A stretch of DNA of 64,000 bases from Calonectria ilicicola (taxonomy: Eukaryota; Ascomycota; Sordariomycetes; Hypocreales; Nectriaceae): the NCBI GenBank assembly GCA_020809705.1, contig CP085835.1:2170001-2234000 (forward strand), read 5' to 3'. This document shows positions 1-13,458 of this stretch, in pieces. The position numbers and the translations under genes are program-made. The notes beneath the pieces were generated by a model, which saw only the letters and a list, made by a program, of their open reading frames with translations, was not told where the DNA came from and did no database searches. How positions within the stretch are numbered: the stretch's first letter is position 1; the number at the start of each line of letters is the position of its first letter.

Positions 1-1092
1 CATCTTGAAAGCCGAATGTGTGATTCCCGTTCAACATATCAATTATCACCCCAAGTCCTTTTTGTTGAACCAGATCGAAGCCTCCGGGCAAGGACGCGAT
101 CCATGTTTTATTGCCTGGGGCTATGATTCCAGAGGTATTTACGTAAGGAATCTCCAACCGCTCTGGGTAATCAGTCTCATTGATCTGCAAGTGGGAGGTG
201 ATATTTGCCATCTTTACACAAATACCGAGCGATTCGTACTGCTCAAAAGTGCAGTTCCCAGTCGAACAACTCGCCCCAACGGGAGAGATTGGTCTTCTGA
301 ATAGGCTCGTGTCGTCCAGTGTAGCGAGAAGTATAGCTCGACGTGCGGTCGTGTCAGTCCTGTGGTACCCCATTCGGATCGTATCAATGGCCCAAATATT
401 GGCCTCTCCCAGTACTTTGGTACTTCTCATGGGATAATTGATTGCTAGTTGCGTAAGTGGTGACGTGAGGGCGCTGGTGATTGTCAGGATAGCCCCCAGA
501 AACATGAAATGGCTGAACCCAATTCTCTTTAGAAGAATTGCGGCGCCCCAGAATCCCCGACTCGCTTGATCCAGCGCATAGAAGTCATAGAGTGGTCGGT
601 CTCGTTGAAACCAGCTCCAGGATGTTTGGCTGATGGCTTTGGAGACGGGTAGCATAAAAGCGGCCTTCGCAAGCGTTGTGAAGAATGCAAGGAACGAGTT
701 GAGGGTAACTCTGAACGGCCAATCAGGCAAACTACGCTGGTCGAATTCGGATAGCACGACGACGATTGCTATGCGATGTCAATTTCACGTCTCAGTGGGG
801 TAACTGAAATACCGGATTTCATACAAACGAATGCTCCAAAGCTGCATAAAATAGACGAAATTTCCAGTGCCCATATCTTCCATAGTGTCTTATGTTTATG
901 TCGGTTCGGTGTCTGCATGGGTTCTTCTTTGTGACCAAGAGGGTGTGATGCTGTATTTCCCTCATCTTCAACACTCGGTGAGCTCAGTAAAGTCGCCTCA
1001 GAGTTTGAAAACTGTGAAGAATCTTCATCGGTCGCACGTCGAGGTTGCCAAATTCGGGGGAGTTCATTTTTTGATGCAGACATGATGGCCAA
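1..1092 (-). CDS. DUF3176 family membrane protein (partial, C-terminus off the left edge)
   Basis: About 345 N-terminal residues are visible, and the gene continues beyond base 1. The ATG is at 1092 (a second at 1083 is possible). One intron, 769-824 (56 nt, GTATGA...CATAG), must be removed; its removal joins SFGAFVS to IVVVLSEFD in frame. The exon in 1-768 is open throughout. In order: a polar head of about 55 residues, a hydrophobic segment (WALEISSILCSFGAF), LPDWPFRVTLN, a second hydrophobic segment, ISQTSWSWF, a third (FSHFMFLGAILTITSAL), then GNCTFEQYESLGIC. This order and the Cys-containing GNCTF block are hallmarks of DUF3176 proteins, common in filamentous ascomycetes and of unknown function. 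The large loop after the third segment has N-glycosylation sites (NITS, NETD, NTSG), suggesting it faces outside. The family call is firm; the role is unknown. Confidence 0.9.
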
Positions 1093-2156
1093 TATGTAAT
1101 CGGGCCTTGCGAATAGATAATATCAAGAAAAGAGGTTTATATATTGTTATTGCAATATTTATATCGTAGAAATCCATGGTATTTCGAAAATATCGCGTGC
1201 GCAGAGAGGTCTTATAAAGTTATTTTTGGTACAGGCACACCGATGCAGTCAGCACTCATGAAACCAACCATTGTGGCAATCTGTTTGGCAGGTCAGCACT
1301 ATACACGGAATTTAAATGGCGCAAGCGCCAAATGGGCCAATCTAATAACTTGAGTAACATTCAGTGAGGCGTTGCATTTCTTGGCATGAATGCATATCAG
1401 CTCCCCAGGTGGCGATCGAGAGACCGGCCAATCAGGAAACACATAATCAACGTCATGCTTCTTATCTAACCAGAATGATGACAGAAGGCCTCAATCTGTG
1501 CGACCCTCCGGAGATCTGCGACATTCCGCCACCGCTCTAAATGGCCTGTTTGTTTTGCCAAGTGCGGCTGATGTGAAGTTGCACAGCTCAGCAAAAGCAT
1601 ACGAGAGTACACAGCACAATTGCACCGATAAATCCATTACTTTGATTTGATGTCGTTATCAGCCGCGGCTTACATGTTGTTCAACGCCAGAAGGCAACAA
1701 AGAGGTACAAAGCTCGAAATAATCCAATCAATGCGATTAATGCTTGTTTACTTCAACATTCCTCGGTCCTTTTTGACGACTTGTGTCAGTTTAACCACCT
1801 GTCGACTTTTCTGATTGACCTGAACTTGCAAGAGGCGAACACTGGGCGACCAGCATCACAACCAGAACCTAGAATCAGGGGCAAGCGGGGCTAAGAGTCT
1901 CATGGTCTTGCAATATTTTTCAACGCATTGATAGCAAAAGACACAGTCCATGGTAAGGTATCTCTCAGAGCCTCATCATGAAGATCGGAAAGTCATCTGA
2001 ATTTTTAAGAACGAAGCGACGCCAGTGGTGAAAAGAGCAGCATGCAATCGTTTGTCACCCATATCCAACTGTTCTGTATATACTGCTCGAGGGCAAAGTT
2101 CACAGTGAAAGAATACAAGCCTTTCCCAATAGTACAACCATAAAACGTTATTCGGA
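1093..2156. other. Intergenic, about 1.1 kb
   Basis: Upstream of the DUF3176 gene and downstream of the rhodopsin-domain gene. Only short, unconvincing ORFs are present. No repeat, RNA gene or clear regulatory motif was recognised. Confidence 0.6.
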
Positions 2157-3325
2157 CTAATATGATACCATGCTGGCCTGCCGAACGTATCCCGAACCTT
2201 TCGTTTGCTGACTAAAGTACGGCCGTAAGGAGGGTAAGCAAGCGATTACGACAGCTGTGCCCTTCTCAAAAAGAACAAGCAGTGCTGGTGAAGGATCCAA
2301 CGGTTAGCTATATTGTTACATCTGAAAGTCAACTCAACTTACAAAGGACGTTAAAAGGGGCATTCCCATTGCCACCAGATTGGTTCTTCAAGATAACATA
2401 GCGCGCGAGGGAAATGGCAAGATTCACCAAACCGAGCATGAATATGCCACATATGCCAGCCTTGAGCGTAGGTCGCAGTTTCAGTTGGGGCATAATTAAC
2501 CATGGCGCCAGAAATACTACCCAAGTTAATTTCACCTTGTTTGGCTTTTTTCTTTCAGGATTTGACATACATAATGCATCTGTGCCGAAGTGAAGGCCCC
2601 AACTAACGTTAAAAAGAAGATAGTAGCCGTCAATTGGGCAGATCATGGTAATGTCAATAGTCCTGAGTCAAGAGATTAGGCGCCGGATCCCGCGTCGAAA
2701 AAAAGCCGCACTTACCAAATCCTCTCAATGGGAAGGCAAATGAGAAAAAGCATTAATATTGTAGCAATAAAGGATGCGATGCAGATCGCGACGGTAACCC
2801 ACAGAAACACCCTCCGCTTGACCATAAATGTTGGAAAGGTGTCGAAATACATGTCTAACAGGGTTGCTTTGCATAGATAACAAGTCGCGGAAATCGTGAT
2901 ATTCGAAAACCAAAACACCTATAGGATACAAAGTCAGCCAAACCCGAAAATATTAATAACCATGATGAAATTCCCATACGGCCGCCACCCTTACTTTTAA
3001 AAAATGTTGCAAGTTCTCCAGCGTCCCTTCGTAACCCGACCAATCTGTTCTCATTCTGGGCGTAAGGACTCCAAGCTTCATGTACACAATGTAAAAGGCA
3101 GATGCCGAAATAGAAGACAGCCATGCTAAGCACATCAACCAATCGCTACTGAGTAATTTGCGTCGTTGCACTATTAGGCGAAGGTAAAACTGAGCGCCAA
3201 TGAGACCGGCCCCGAGGGCGTTGAGTACCCAGTCCATGGCCTATCGTCTCCAGTCAGCAACAATATTGTGATCCCCATTCAATACTTACCAGAACCGCTG
3301 CTCCGGATGGGATGTTGGATTCCAT
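2157..3325 (-). CDS. Fungal rhodopsin-domain (PTH11-like) integral membrane protein
   Basis: Six exons give 292 residues. Introns: 3241-3289, 2919-2994, 2663-2715, 2517-2570 and 2285-2342, all GT-AG, with lengths and phases that close the frame exactly. The start ATG at 3325 gives MESNIPSGAAVLAMDW. The protein has about seven hydrophobic segments. The diagnostic block is FNVSWGLHFGTDALLF followed by LAPWLIMPQLKLRP and GLVNLAISLARYV, then VVIACLPSLRPYF near the C-terminus. These match the fungal rhodopsin-like domain (Pfam Fung_rhodopsin), formerly grouped with PTH11-like receptors. It probably sits in the plasma membrane; no ligand can be named. The tail after the last helix is only about 18 residues, shorter than in many relatives, so a signalling tail seems absent. 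The last intron, with acceptor TTCACCAG, is the least certain part of the model. Confidence 0.9.
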
Positions 3326-4630
3326 CGTCGCATTTTCTAACGTGGACGCTAGGCAGGCACTCTCGGCTTGGTTTACCCGTGTTTAAGTGAATGGCGTCTA
3401 AGTTTATCGCATTTTCTTGGCTCGGGGGGCGCTCCCATTTATAATGTTTCCTCTCTCTTCAATTCACTAGGAACTTTATTGCTAGTGTGCAATTGAATTC
3501 CAGCCAATAACAAATGGTGATCGCATTCTTCACTTCCGGCTTGTCGACGCGGAATGCAGATGAAACTCTGATACGGCATGTGTTTTGAGTCTCAAAATCA
3601 AAGTGAATGCCCAACCATAAGTTCCAACAATCTGTTTTTTCTTTCTTTTTTTGCATTGCTAAAGTGATTTTAAAATCATCACCGGGCATAAAATGCAATG
3701 ATCCGACATCGACGCAATACCTAGCCGCATCTTCAAACGCCTGTCTTTGGTGCCACGTACGTTGACGAGACAATGTTCCACTAGTCACAAAGCTTATTTA
3801 CATCCTGAATTAGACCATATTTATTGAACCTTAGTAAAAGCCAAGCGCGCGGATCCACGTTTGGTCATAGTGACATAGTTATCAACATGGGACAGACTAG
3901 GCTGCTATTATGGCACTAGAACAAGAGGCCTACAACAAGGTCACCAATCTTGAAGTGATATTTTGTTGGTTGAAGAACCACAGGGAAAGACATTTGGAGC
4001 TCTTTTAGTTCATTGGAATGCTCCATTACCTGTTCCTTTTCCGCTTGCGGGTGGCATGGCATGCAAATACAACTAAAAACGGGACATCAGTCTCTATCGA
4101 TTTACTCAAGACTCAGGCTTTCCTTTCAACTATATGAGTTCAATTATCAGTTGGGATTGATACGCGTTGAAAAATTGATGAGCATGCTTTTTTTTCTTGA
4201 ATGTCAAAAAGCCGAGGAAGAAAATCCCAAACCCACTGAAATTCCAGGTGGTAATCAGCACCTTCTTTACATCATTTTTACAACTTGATGAACGGGATCC
4301 ATGCCCTTTTACAACTGATCATTACACTTTGCTATTATATGGTTCATTGACACGAATATTGGAGATTTATTGGTAGCGCGTATATTTTGCACTGACAATA
4401 ATGTCATGTGCAGCAAAAAAAACACTAAACTAGACTATAGAGAGTGTGGCGAATATAACTGATGGCATGAAGCCAGGTGACCATTGCAAGGCACGTTGAA
4501 GTTGCCTTACACAAACAATCTGTTTTCAGGCCATGTTGAAATCGGCCTGAAGAAGTATTGAAACATGTTCCGTATACGTATAAGCAATCCGAGTAATTTT
4601 CCATTTCCTTTGATCGACGAAACGGCATGA
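3326..4630. other. Intergenic, about 1.3 kb
   Basis: Lies between the rhodopsin-domain gene start and the MetAP2 stop. It is AT-rich, with short unsupported ORFs (for example 3459-3788 minus) that match no family I recognise and lack splice signals. Confidence 0.55.
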
Positions 4631-6293
<1,663 letters not shown>

Positions 6294-7413
6294 TTCGACA
6301 TGAAGGCTAATTGTCAGGTGTTATGTGCAAGAAGGGCGTAAGATGACATGTCGCCCCGCGTCTTGTACATCAAAATCAAGCAATTCCGCACGTGACGACA
6401 GTATGTTTAGCGGCGAATACACACTGTGGTATGATAATTGCATTGCACTGCAACCAAGAGCACCTGCGTTAGATCTTGGCGCAACGACTGAAATCCGTCC
6501 CCAAATCGCCCTAGAATAGCATTAAGTAGCTAACTCAAATGCCCATAACCTCAAGGTTTTGTTTGATCAGCATATTGATCCGCTCCCAAACTTTATTATG
6601 ACCACAACACAACTCCTTGCCACTACAGCTTTATTATGCTCGTTTTCCATGTGCAACCATTTAGTATGAACTAATTTCCTCAATAAACTGCCAATTGTGG
6701 CATATTATAGGCCAGCTGTGCGGTACGAATTCAGCGATGTTGGCGGTCTTTAGTTGATCCACGACCCTTGTCTTCGGTTTATCCCCATTGATGAGGCGTG
6801 CATACAACCCGAAAATGGGAACTCGATCGATCCAGCTAATGCAAGTAAGATCGCCTTGGCAAAACCGGGAATCATTGCTCATCTAGTCGGAAAATTGGCC
6901 ATCCAGAAGATTTTGATTGTGATGGAGTAAAATACAAATACCCTATACCGACTGATTTACACGAGCAGGCGCGTATTAGGATCTAATCAATTCATATCCG
7001 ATCACACAGTAAGCGGAAGAACTTTATTAAATATGGTGAGCATTGAAAAAACCGCTGGCTTCGTCTTCATTACACTATTGGCTGAATTCTCTGCTGATGA
7101 ATATTCAGCACACCGCACAACCTTTTCCTTTTGAAAATCCCCATTATTGTAAAGTTCCTCTTCCGATAAGCTGTATTTATGGTCTTATTTTCTTATTATG
7201 CTCTTTTTATTCTGTATTTAATTTTATGAACTTTTTCTTCTTCTACGTTTGGCCTATTGGTACTAGAAATTGATTCAACATGCATATTTCATTTAGACAA
7301 AAATCACGATAAACTTTAGACATTGTAGAGAATCTCCAAATAAAATTTCTTGAACGCGGACATAATATTTTACATTACGCTGACGTATACTCCGTGTCTA
7401 TCATTAATTTCAT
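6294..7413. other. Intergenic, about 1.1 kb, AT-rich
   Basis: Contains the MetAP2 promoter and the 3' flank of the GGT gene. 7000-7400 is strongly AT-rich. An ORF at 6661-6882 (minus, 73 residues) has no family resemblance and is not called. Confidence 0.55.
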
Positions 7414-9173
7414 CTAAAGTACAGATCCACCCGAGTTCTTTTGTCGGGGCTCTCCGGCGGCTTCGAACAACCCAGTCTTGAGAACCCTCAGACCCTGGGC
7501 GGAACTCTGGCCGGGCGCTACCCAGGTAACGTTGTGTCCCAGGTTCTTCATGTAGGCCACGGTGTCATTGTTGTAGGTGTACTCGAATGAAACCTGGCTA
7601 GGTGACAGCTGGTCGTGCAGACGGGGCTTGGCCAACGCCTCTGCGACAGTCAAGCCCTCGTCGATGATGTGGATGGTGTTCTGGATAGTGGAAGTGGTGA
7701 TGCGGCTACCTCCAGCAGCGCCGATGGCGAAGTAGAGCTTTCCGTCGGGCGTCTCCGCAATAATTGGGGAGATGGATGAGAGGGGACGCTTGCCAGGGCG
7801 AACGTAGTTGGCTGGGCTGGGGATGTAGCCAAAGGCATTGCTGGATCCGGGGATGCTGAAGTCATTCATTTCGTCGTTCATGATGACACCGGTCTCAGGG
7901 ACCATGAGCCTTGATCCGAAAAGAAGGTTGACGGTGGTGGTCAGTGAAATGGCCAGGCCGTTGGAGTCGGCAGCGACGATGTGTGAGGTTCCGGGTGTCT
8001 CGATAGACTCAAGACCATCGGGGTCATAGTAGGACATGCCGAATGTTTGGTTATCGTAGATTTTGGAGCGAATCTCCTTGGCGGTCTCGTTGGAAATCAT
8101 CTGCTTGACATACTTGTTAAGACCATCCACGAATGAGGGGTCGCCCAGGTTAGTTCGCTGTCCGTATGCAAAACGCAGGGCCTCGTCAAGTCGGTGTGTA
8201 GAGAGGTTGAGCTGGCTGGCATCCCCAAAACTGTCGTATCCGTTGACCACATTGAGAGCGCTCAGAGCAACGGCGCCGCTGGAGGGCGCGCTGGTGCTGG
8301 TGAGCTTTTTGCCTCTGTACTGGATCGATAAGGGTTCTCGCAGAGCGACAGTGTAGTTGGCAAGATCCTTCAGCGTCATGGTGCCGTTGGCAGCCTGAAG
8401 AGCTGTGATTGTGGCATTGGCGATTGCGCCGGTGTAGAAGGCGTCAGCTCCTTCATTGGCAATGCTCTCAAGCGTGTTTGCATAGCGCTTGCGTGTCATG
8501 GTCTCGCCCAGCTTGACACGGGTGCCGTGGGGGGCAAAGTCCATGGCCCACGAAGGGTCCTCAACGAGGAACTGATTGGAGCTGACGCTGTCCATGTACT
8601 TGATCAAGTCCTCGTTTACCTTGAAGCCAAATCTAGCCAATTTAATGGCTGGAGCGACAACCTTTGCCCAGGGCAGGCTGCCGTAATTCTTGTGGACATA
8701 TTCTAAGCCGCGAAGCTCACCAGGCACACCACTACCAGTAGCTTAATGTCAGCGCGATTTGCTCATCTTTTCCCTCGAGGATGTACGTCATACCTTGCAA
8801 GTCCACCGTAGAGGCTCAGGTTGGTGTTGTTGGTGTACATGTCCTCAAACGCCGCAGCGGGGGCGGTTTCACGGAAATCGACAAACTCATAGGTGCCATT
8901 GCTGGACCTGATGAGCATGAATCCGCCTCCTCCGATGCCGCTGTGATACATTCCCATCACGCCGACACAGAAGACAGTGCCGACGAGGGCGTCAGCAGCG
9001 TTTCCACCATCCTTGATAAGCTTAACTCCGATGTCGCTGCAGACGCTCTCTTCTGAGGCTACGGCGCCATGCTTGGGGTGTTTGCTGCTGCTCGCCGGTG
9101 CACTGTAGACAGAGGGTGCGGCTGCGAGCAAGCCGAGCGCAAGGGTAGCGACGCGAGAGTGTAGCCGAACCAT
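7414..9173 (-). CDS. Gamma-glutamyltranspeptidase (secreted/GGT family)
   Basis: Two exons, 565 residues, one intron at 8732-8793 (62 nt). The start is the first true ATG (9173), giving a signal-peptide-like MVRLHSRVATLALGLLAAA followed by PSVYSAP. GGT is an N-terminal-nucleophile hydrolase made as a proenzyme and cut into two subunits. It hydrolyses or transfers the gamma-glutamyl group of glutathione and related conjugates. The cleavage site and nucleophile are seen at PGTSHIVAADSNG, with Thr at about residue 375. Other family marks are GGNAADALV, GIGGGGFMLI, GVPGELRGLEYVHKNYG, LMVPETGVIMNDEMNDF, RPLSSISPII and the terminal NSGGSVL. Several NxT/NxS sites fit secretion. Length and order are normal for the family. 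Likely roles are extracellular or vacuolar glutathione turnover. Confidence 0.97.
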
Positions 9174-10842
9174 GATGGATTTAAACGCCACGCGAGCGAC
9201 AATCAATAGGGAACAACGATTGGCAACAATGCATTATCGAAGGGAGGAGATAGACATTTTATGTCATCCCGGATCATCGGCATCGATTGGTTGGCTGGGC
9301 CGTCAACTGCCCATTCCAGCCGGCTATTGTTCGATAAACGCGTATACCTGGAGACCGAGGGCATTCTGCGATATGACAAATGGAAAGGTTATGTGCGGGG
9401 TTATCTAGAAGACTTGATTCAAAGGTCCTTCTGTCGCGTCATGAACTACTCGAAGTGGCAGGTCACTCGAGTTAGCCCGAGTTGGGTGACATGGTTGGCG
9501 ATCAAAAGGGGAGCAGTGGGTTGGTTTGCCTATCGGTAAGTTGGGCATAGTTTCAGGGTGCATATTGCGCTAATTGCCCCAGAAATGAGGAACAGCGCGC
9601 AAAGGGCTCAATTCGACAAGGGGAGCATGAGTCCCCGGCTCGCCGATCCACTGCAATACGGACGATTGCAGGGGCATCCGATTGGGCGCGACCTGGATTT
9701 CCCCAGCCGAGTGCGCGCCTTGTAAAGTATGTATCGTTGGCTATTACGGACAAGACCAACATATGTGGTTAGCACGCCGAATCATGTCCCTTGCAATCGT
9801 TGTCGGGTCTCGAACGAGGTGAAATCCGATAATCGCCAAGTGCTTAGTCTAGACTGGGCGTTGGCGATTTTTGTAATCCAGCTGTTGGTGAGAAAAAAGC
9901 TTATAATTGTGCTTGGTTTTGGGCTACGGCCGGACTGTACTTAAAAAAATAAGCCTCCCATGTTGACATGTTAGGGCGCGGCACAAATTTCGGTCCCAGA
10001 AATGGCCCCGACACGCTCCCATGAATTTAGCACAGCGCAGCAGTTTGTTCACGCTCAATTAAAACTATTCGCTCGTGTTCCATATATCCTAGAGAGTTCC
10101 CCCAGCGATTTTTAATAGTTGGTCTCAGCCTAGTAAAATCCAAAGTCGACGCGAATAGACCTTCTCCATTCAGACTCTCAGCCGACGCTTTCGTAGTTGG
10201 GACCCTAATTTGTGTGATGCTGGGAATCATCATGGGGTGTCGCAAAACGCCACAGGCTCATTGAGCTTCGGAGGCCTAAACTCCCCATACTATGCACAAC
10301 TTTGTAGCGTTTTCGCAGACAGTAACATCGAGTCATGATGCGTGCGTTCAATGACTTTAGAAGAAATTATCCATTAATGAATGATTTTTCTGCGCCAAAG
10401 GATGTTGACTCGATTTCATCTACATCTGCTTCCGTATGCATCTGGTAGTGGATCTTACACAGGCAACAGTCTTCAGCGTCACCTAGTGCACAGCATGCAA
10501 GCAGCAACGCGCTAGATTCTGCCATTACGGGGGAGAGGCACAACTGGCAGTCGCTTACGAGCTACCAATACAATAACCTACAATTCTCGCAAAGTGGTAA
10601 GGTTGAGAAACATCACCATTGAAGTTGTGCAAAATACGTACATGGAAGTCTGTTGTTTGGCAGAAGTGTGAATCACTGATGCCCCGTCTCTTGAATTAAA
10701 AAGCGCGAGCATTCGCGCTAGGAGCTTGCTTTCTGCAACAATGCAACTCGGTGATTGTTGTCAGCTGCCATCCAACAGCTGTGGAATTGCGCTCACGTTA
10801 ACCGACGCATAAAAATCTCAAGTCAAGTTTTTCGATCCATAT
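9174..10842. other. Intergenic, about 1.7 kb
   Basis: Divergent promoter region between GGT (minus) and the unknown ORF pair (plus). Several overlapping short ORFs occur (for example 9261-9539 plus, 10027-10245 minus), none with recognisable features. No transposon ends or tRNA seen. Confidence 0.55.
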
Positions 10843-12471
10843 ATGATGCGATCATTTGATGCTACCATCACCATGACACAACCACTCGGTTCTAGAAACA
10901 AGAAGCGAGCGACGCCCAAGACAGTGCCCAAGTCTAGTTACGTGGAGCGTGCCCAGAAAGCTTTCCTCGGCCATTTCCGCGCGGCTGTCGAGACCTCACA
11001 AGCAGTCTTTGCGGAGCACGTCAAGCAGGTGGCGCGCGAAGAATTCCTTGCGCCTGGAAGCACCGGGTGCCCCCAACCTGTCTTTGATGACAATTGGAAC
11101 AAGCAAGATGAAGACGAGCTCCAAATGCAATGGAAGAAGTCTTGGGCTGCTAGATGTGTCACACTGCTGGATCACAATCATCAACATCTGCACACTCTCT
11201 GGAAAACGAGTATACGGCTGTACCGTGTCGACCCCTTCGAACTGTTGACACACGAGCCTCCCATCAACGTGTCTGTTCATGACCTAGGAGTTGTCACCAT
11301 CGATGGTGTCACAGGTCCGTCCCCCATTTGGTGTAATACCTTCTGCAAATGCTTAACAAGGATTATCACACATCCAATCTGGGGCGTTCCGCACGCGGCC
11401 TCGAGACTCAAACTTGTTCTGATTCTTAAATGGGCCATAATTTGTCGCACTGACGACCGCCGACCGTTAGGTTTCGAGCGCATGACAAGCTGCGCTCTCA
11501 CCGCGCGACTCCTGGAGCACCCTAATACAGAAGGCAAGTCATGGAAAAAGGTTCTCCGTCGGTTTCTCAAGGAACTTAAAGATGGAATAATGCCCGAGTT
11601 CACGGTCGACCTGATGTCTACAATGGCCCGGGCCATTCAACCGGAGCCGTCCCCAGCCCTCAAACCTGACGCGCCCTACATTCTCAAGACGTGCGACCTC
11701 ATGAACATCATTGATGCTCTCAACAGCGTGGGCGCCATGGGGATCCCGATTCTGAGCCCCGCGGATGTTACCTATGAAATGTCCAAGGCTGGCCGTAGTT
11801 CAAGGGATTATCCTGTTGGCACGGAAGTGTTGAAGGAGGTTTACACCAACTGTTGGCTGTCTCATCAACGAACAAGCATCATCCGGGCGCGCATTGCGGG
11901 GGGTCAATGTTCCGACAAGGGCTTTACCATCGATAATTACGGGGTGATCATGCCCGGCAGCGATGAAGAGAGCTCTAGTGAGGGTGATGCCGAGGATGTA
12001 CAGAGCAGGCCATTGCAGCCAAAAAACAAGTCTCTTGAACCTGAGACCCTGCCTGCATTTGATCAGCGGATCCTGACGAATCGACAATCGCTAGATGAAC
12101 TTTACTCATCCATCAAAGTCGCTGGAAAGCATAGCCAGCCCAGGTACTCCGACCCTTCGGGCAGGATAGCGACAGATCTTAGCGTATTCGACACTGCTGA
12201 CAATTTACGGCACCGGCTAGCCACCAACCCGCCTTTTTCATTCGGTGTTGGTGCAGATACCAGCGGTCTTGATTGTCTAGTTCAGGTTATTCGTCATATG
12301 CACAGTCTTTTACTCGACTCCGAAAGCCTAAAGGGAACTGACAACCCTATCATCGAGTATTCGTGGGAAGAGTTCGGCTTCAATCTCCCGACGATAGGCG
12401 CCATAGAAACAAAGAGGAAACTAATTACCGAGCTTCAAATTTTCTTCAAGAGTCACCAACTTCCATTTTAG
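10843..12471 (+). CDS. Uncharacterised protein, upstream half of an in-frame ORF pair
   Basis: An uninterrupted ORF of 542 residues; a start at 10873 (MTQPLGSRNKKR) is equally plausible. I do not recognise a domain. The N-terminus is basic (RNKKRATPKTVPK). The middle is rich in Trp, Cys and Leu (WCNTFCKCLTRIITHPIWG). Around residue 370 there is an acidic, Ser-rich stretch (GSDEESSSEGDAEDV), probably a disordered linker. The C-terminal part is again folded-looking. It ends with TAG at 12469-12471. The next ORF begins 21 nt later in the same frame, so the two may be one gene broken by a nonsense codon. The good length without introns and balanced codon use support real coding. It could alternatively be a relic of a low-copy mobile gene, but no transposase, integrase or polymerase motif is visible. 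Confidence 0.6.
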   Translation: MMRSFDATITMTQPLGSRNKKRATPKTVPKSSYVERAQKAFLGHFRAAVETSQAVFAEHVKQVAREEFLAPGSTGCPQPVFDDNWNKQDEDELQMQWKKSWAARCVTLLDHNHQHLHTLWKTSIRLYRVDPFELLTHEPPINVSVHDLGVVTIDGVTGPSPIWCNTFCKCLTRIITHPIWGVPHAASRLKLVLILKWAIICRTDDRRPLGFERMTSCALTARLLEHPNTEGKSWKKVLRRFLKELKDGIMPEFTVDLMSTMARAIQPEPSPALKPDAPYILKTCDLMNIIDALNSVGAMGIPILSPADVTYEMSKAGRSSRDYPVGTEVLKEVYTNCWLSHQRTSIIRARIAGGQCSDKGFTIDNYGVIMPGSDEESSSEGDAEDVQSRPLQPKNKSLEPETLPAFDQRILTNRQSLDELYSSIKVAGKHSQPRYSDPSGRIATDLSVFDTADNLRHRLATNPPFSFGVGADTSGLDCLVQVIRHMHSLLLDSESLKGTDNPIIEYSWEEFGFNLPTIGAIETKRKLITELQIFFKSHQLPF

Positions 12472-12492
12472 GGTTTAGCAGGAAGTGGGCTC

Positions 12493-13458
12493 ATGAATGA
12501 GACGCTCTGGTCCTCTCCGCCGTGGCTCGCTTTTCGCGATACCCTCACGCTTGCGGGTAAACGGATTACATGGTACCTGCAGCCCCCTCCCCCACGCTCA
12601 CAACAGGCTCAACTCGGTGCAATCCAGTACAATTGCCACGGAAACGATGACATGAGCCTACAGGTAGCGGTGGATGATTTGTTTTGGCCGAGGATACAAG
12701 AAACTAGTGGCGACCACAACGCCCCCATCTCGAACGAGCCTGCATTTGTGCGGGTTGAGTACACAACTGGGCTTACACCTCGCTCTCTGGCGGAGCTTCG
12801 CACATTTCAAATGCCGGTGTACGACCTCGGTGGTTCCAGGCGAGTGCAGTACGGTTTGGTGGCGGTTGTTCGCGTGCGAGACGAACCTGACCATCCTGAC
12901 TACATTCGAACCTACTACCCAGATGGCGAACCGGTTGGGATGTCCGTGTTCCACCCTTCTTTCATGAATAACGAATGGCGCCTAAGTGACCCGGGCTACC
13001 ATGTTTATGTCCTATTTTATGCCCGCCTTCCAGGAGTCTGTGTTGGCATCGAGCACCCCGAGGTGCCAGCCCAATCTCTCATGTCTCGGCCCCTTCCCAC
13101 GTCGCTACACTATCCCTTCCAGTCAACTCTAGAGCCAAGTTCAGGAATGAATACCAACAGAGAAAATGATTGGAGTCCGGAATATCGGCGAAATAGGACC
13201 GAACTACAGCACAGATTCGTCATGCTGAGCTCGCCGACGAGGGAACGGGTTGTGGAAGCGCGTGGATATCATCGTTCAACATGCAATCCGGGGTTCTCGT
13301 GCCGCGCACGATCATCAAGAGCGGTGCGTAGACGCCGGAATCCGAAAATGGGCAAACGTGCAAAACGCAGACGCAAAAGGTCCGCTAAGGCCAGTAGTCA
13401 AAATCACCCGGCTCGAGGAGTAAACACTGTGCCCGTCAAAGGGAACAATCTAACGTAA
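12493..13458 (+). CDS. Uncharacterised protein with basic C-terminal tail, downstream half of the ORF pair
   Basis: An ORF of 321 residues in the same frame as the preceding ORF, separated by TAG plus six codons (reading GLAGSGL before the ATG). No domain is recognised. Residues 1-190 look globular (WYLQPPPPRSQQAQLGAIQY, YGLVAVVRVRDEPD, YIRTYYPDGEPVG, YHVYVLFYARLPG), with aromatic-rich beta-like strands. The last 60 residues are strongly basic (RRRRNPKMGKRAKRRRKRS), resembling a nuclear-localisation or nucleic-acid-binding tail. It may be an independent gene, or the C-terminal half of an approximately 870-residue protein. Little more can be said from sequence alone. Confidence 0.5.
   Translation: MNETLWSSPPWLAFRDTLTLAGKRITWYLQPPPPRSQQAQLGAIQYNCHGNDDMSLQVAVDDLFWPRIQETSGDHNAPISNEPAFVRVEYTTGLTPRSLAELRTFQMPVYDLGGSRRVQYGLVAVVRVRDEPDHPDYIRTYYPDGEPVGMSVFHPSFMNNEWRLSDPGYHVYVLFYARLPGVCVGIEHPEVPAQSLMSRPLPTSLHYPFQSTLEPSSGMNTNRENDWSPEYRRNRTELQHRFVMLSSPTRERVVEARGYHRSTCNPGFSCRARSSRAVRRRRNPKMGKRAKRRRKRSAKASSQNHPARGVNTVPVKGNNLT

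Noticed and set aside
3459..3788. 109-codon minus-strand ORF
   Set aside because: No recognisable feature; AT-rich intergenic context.
6661..6882. 73-codon minus-strand ORF
   Set aside because: No family resemblance and no flanking exons.
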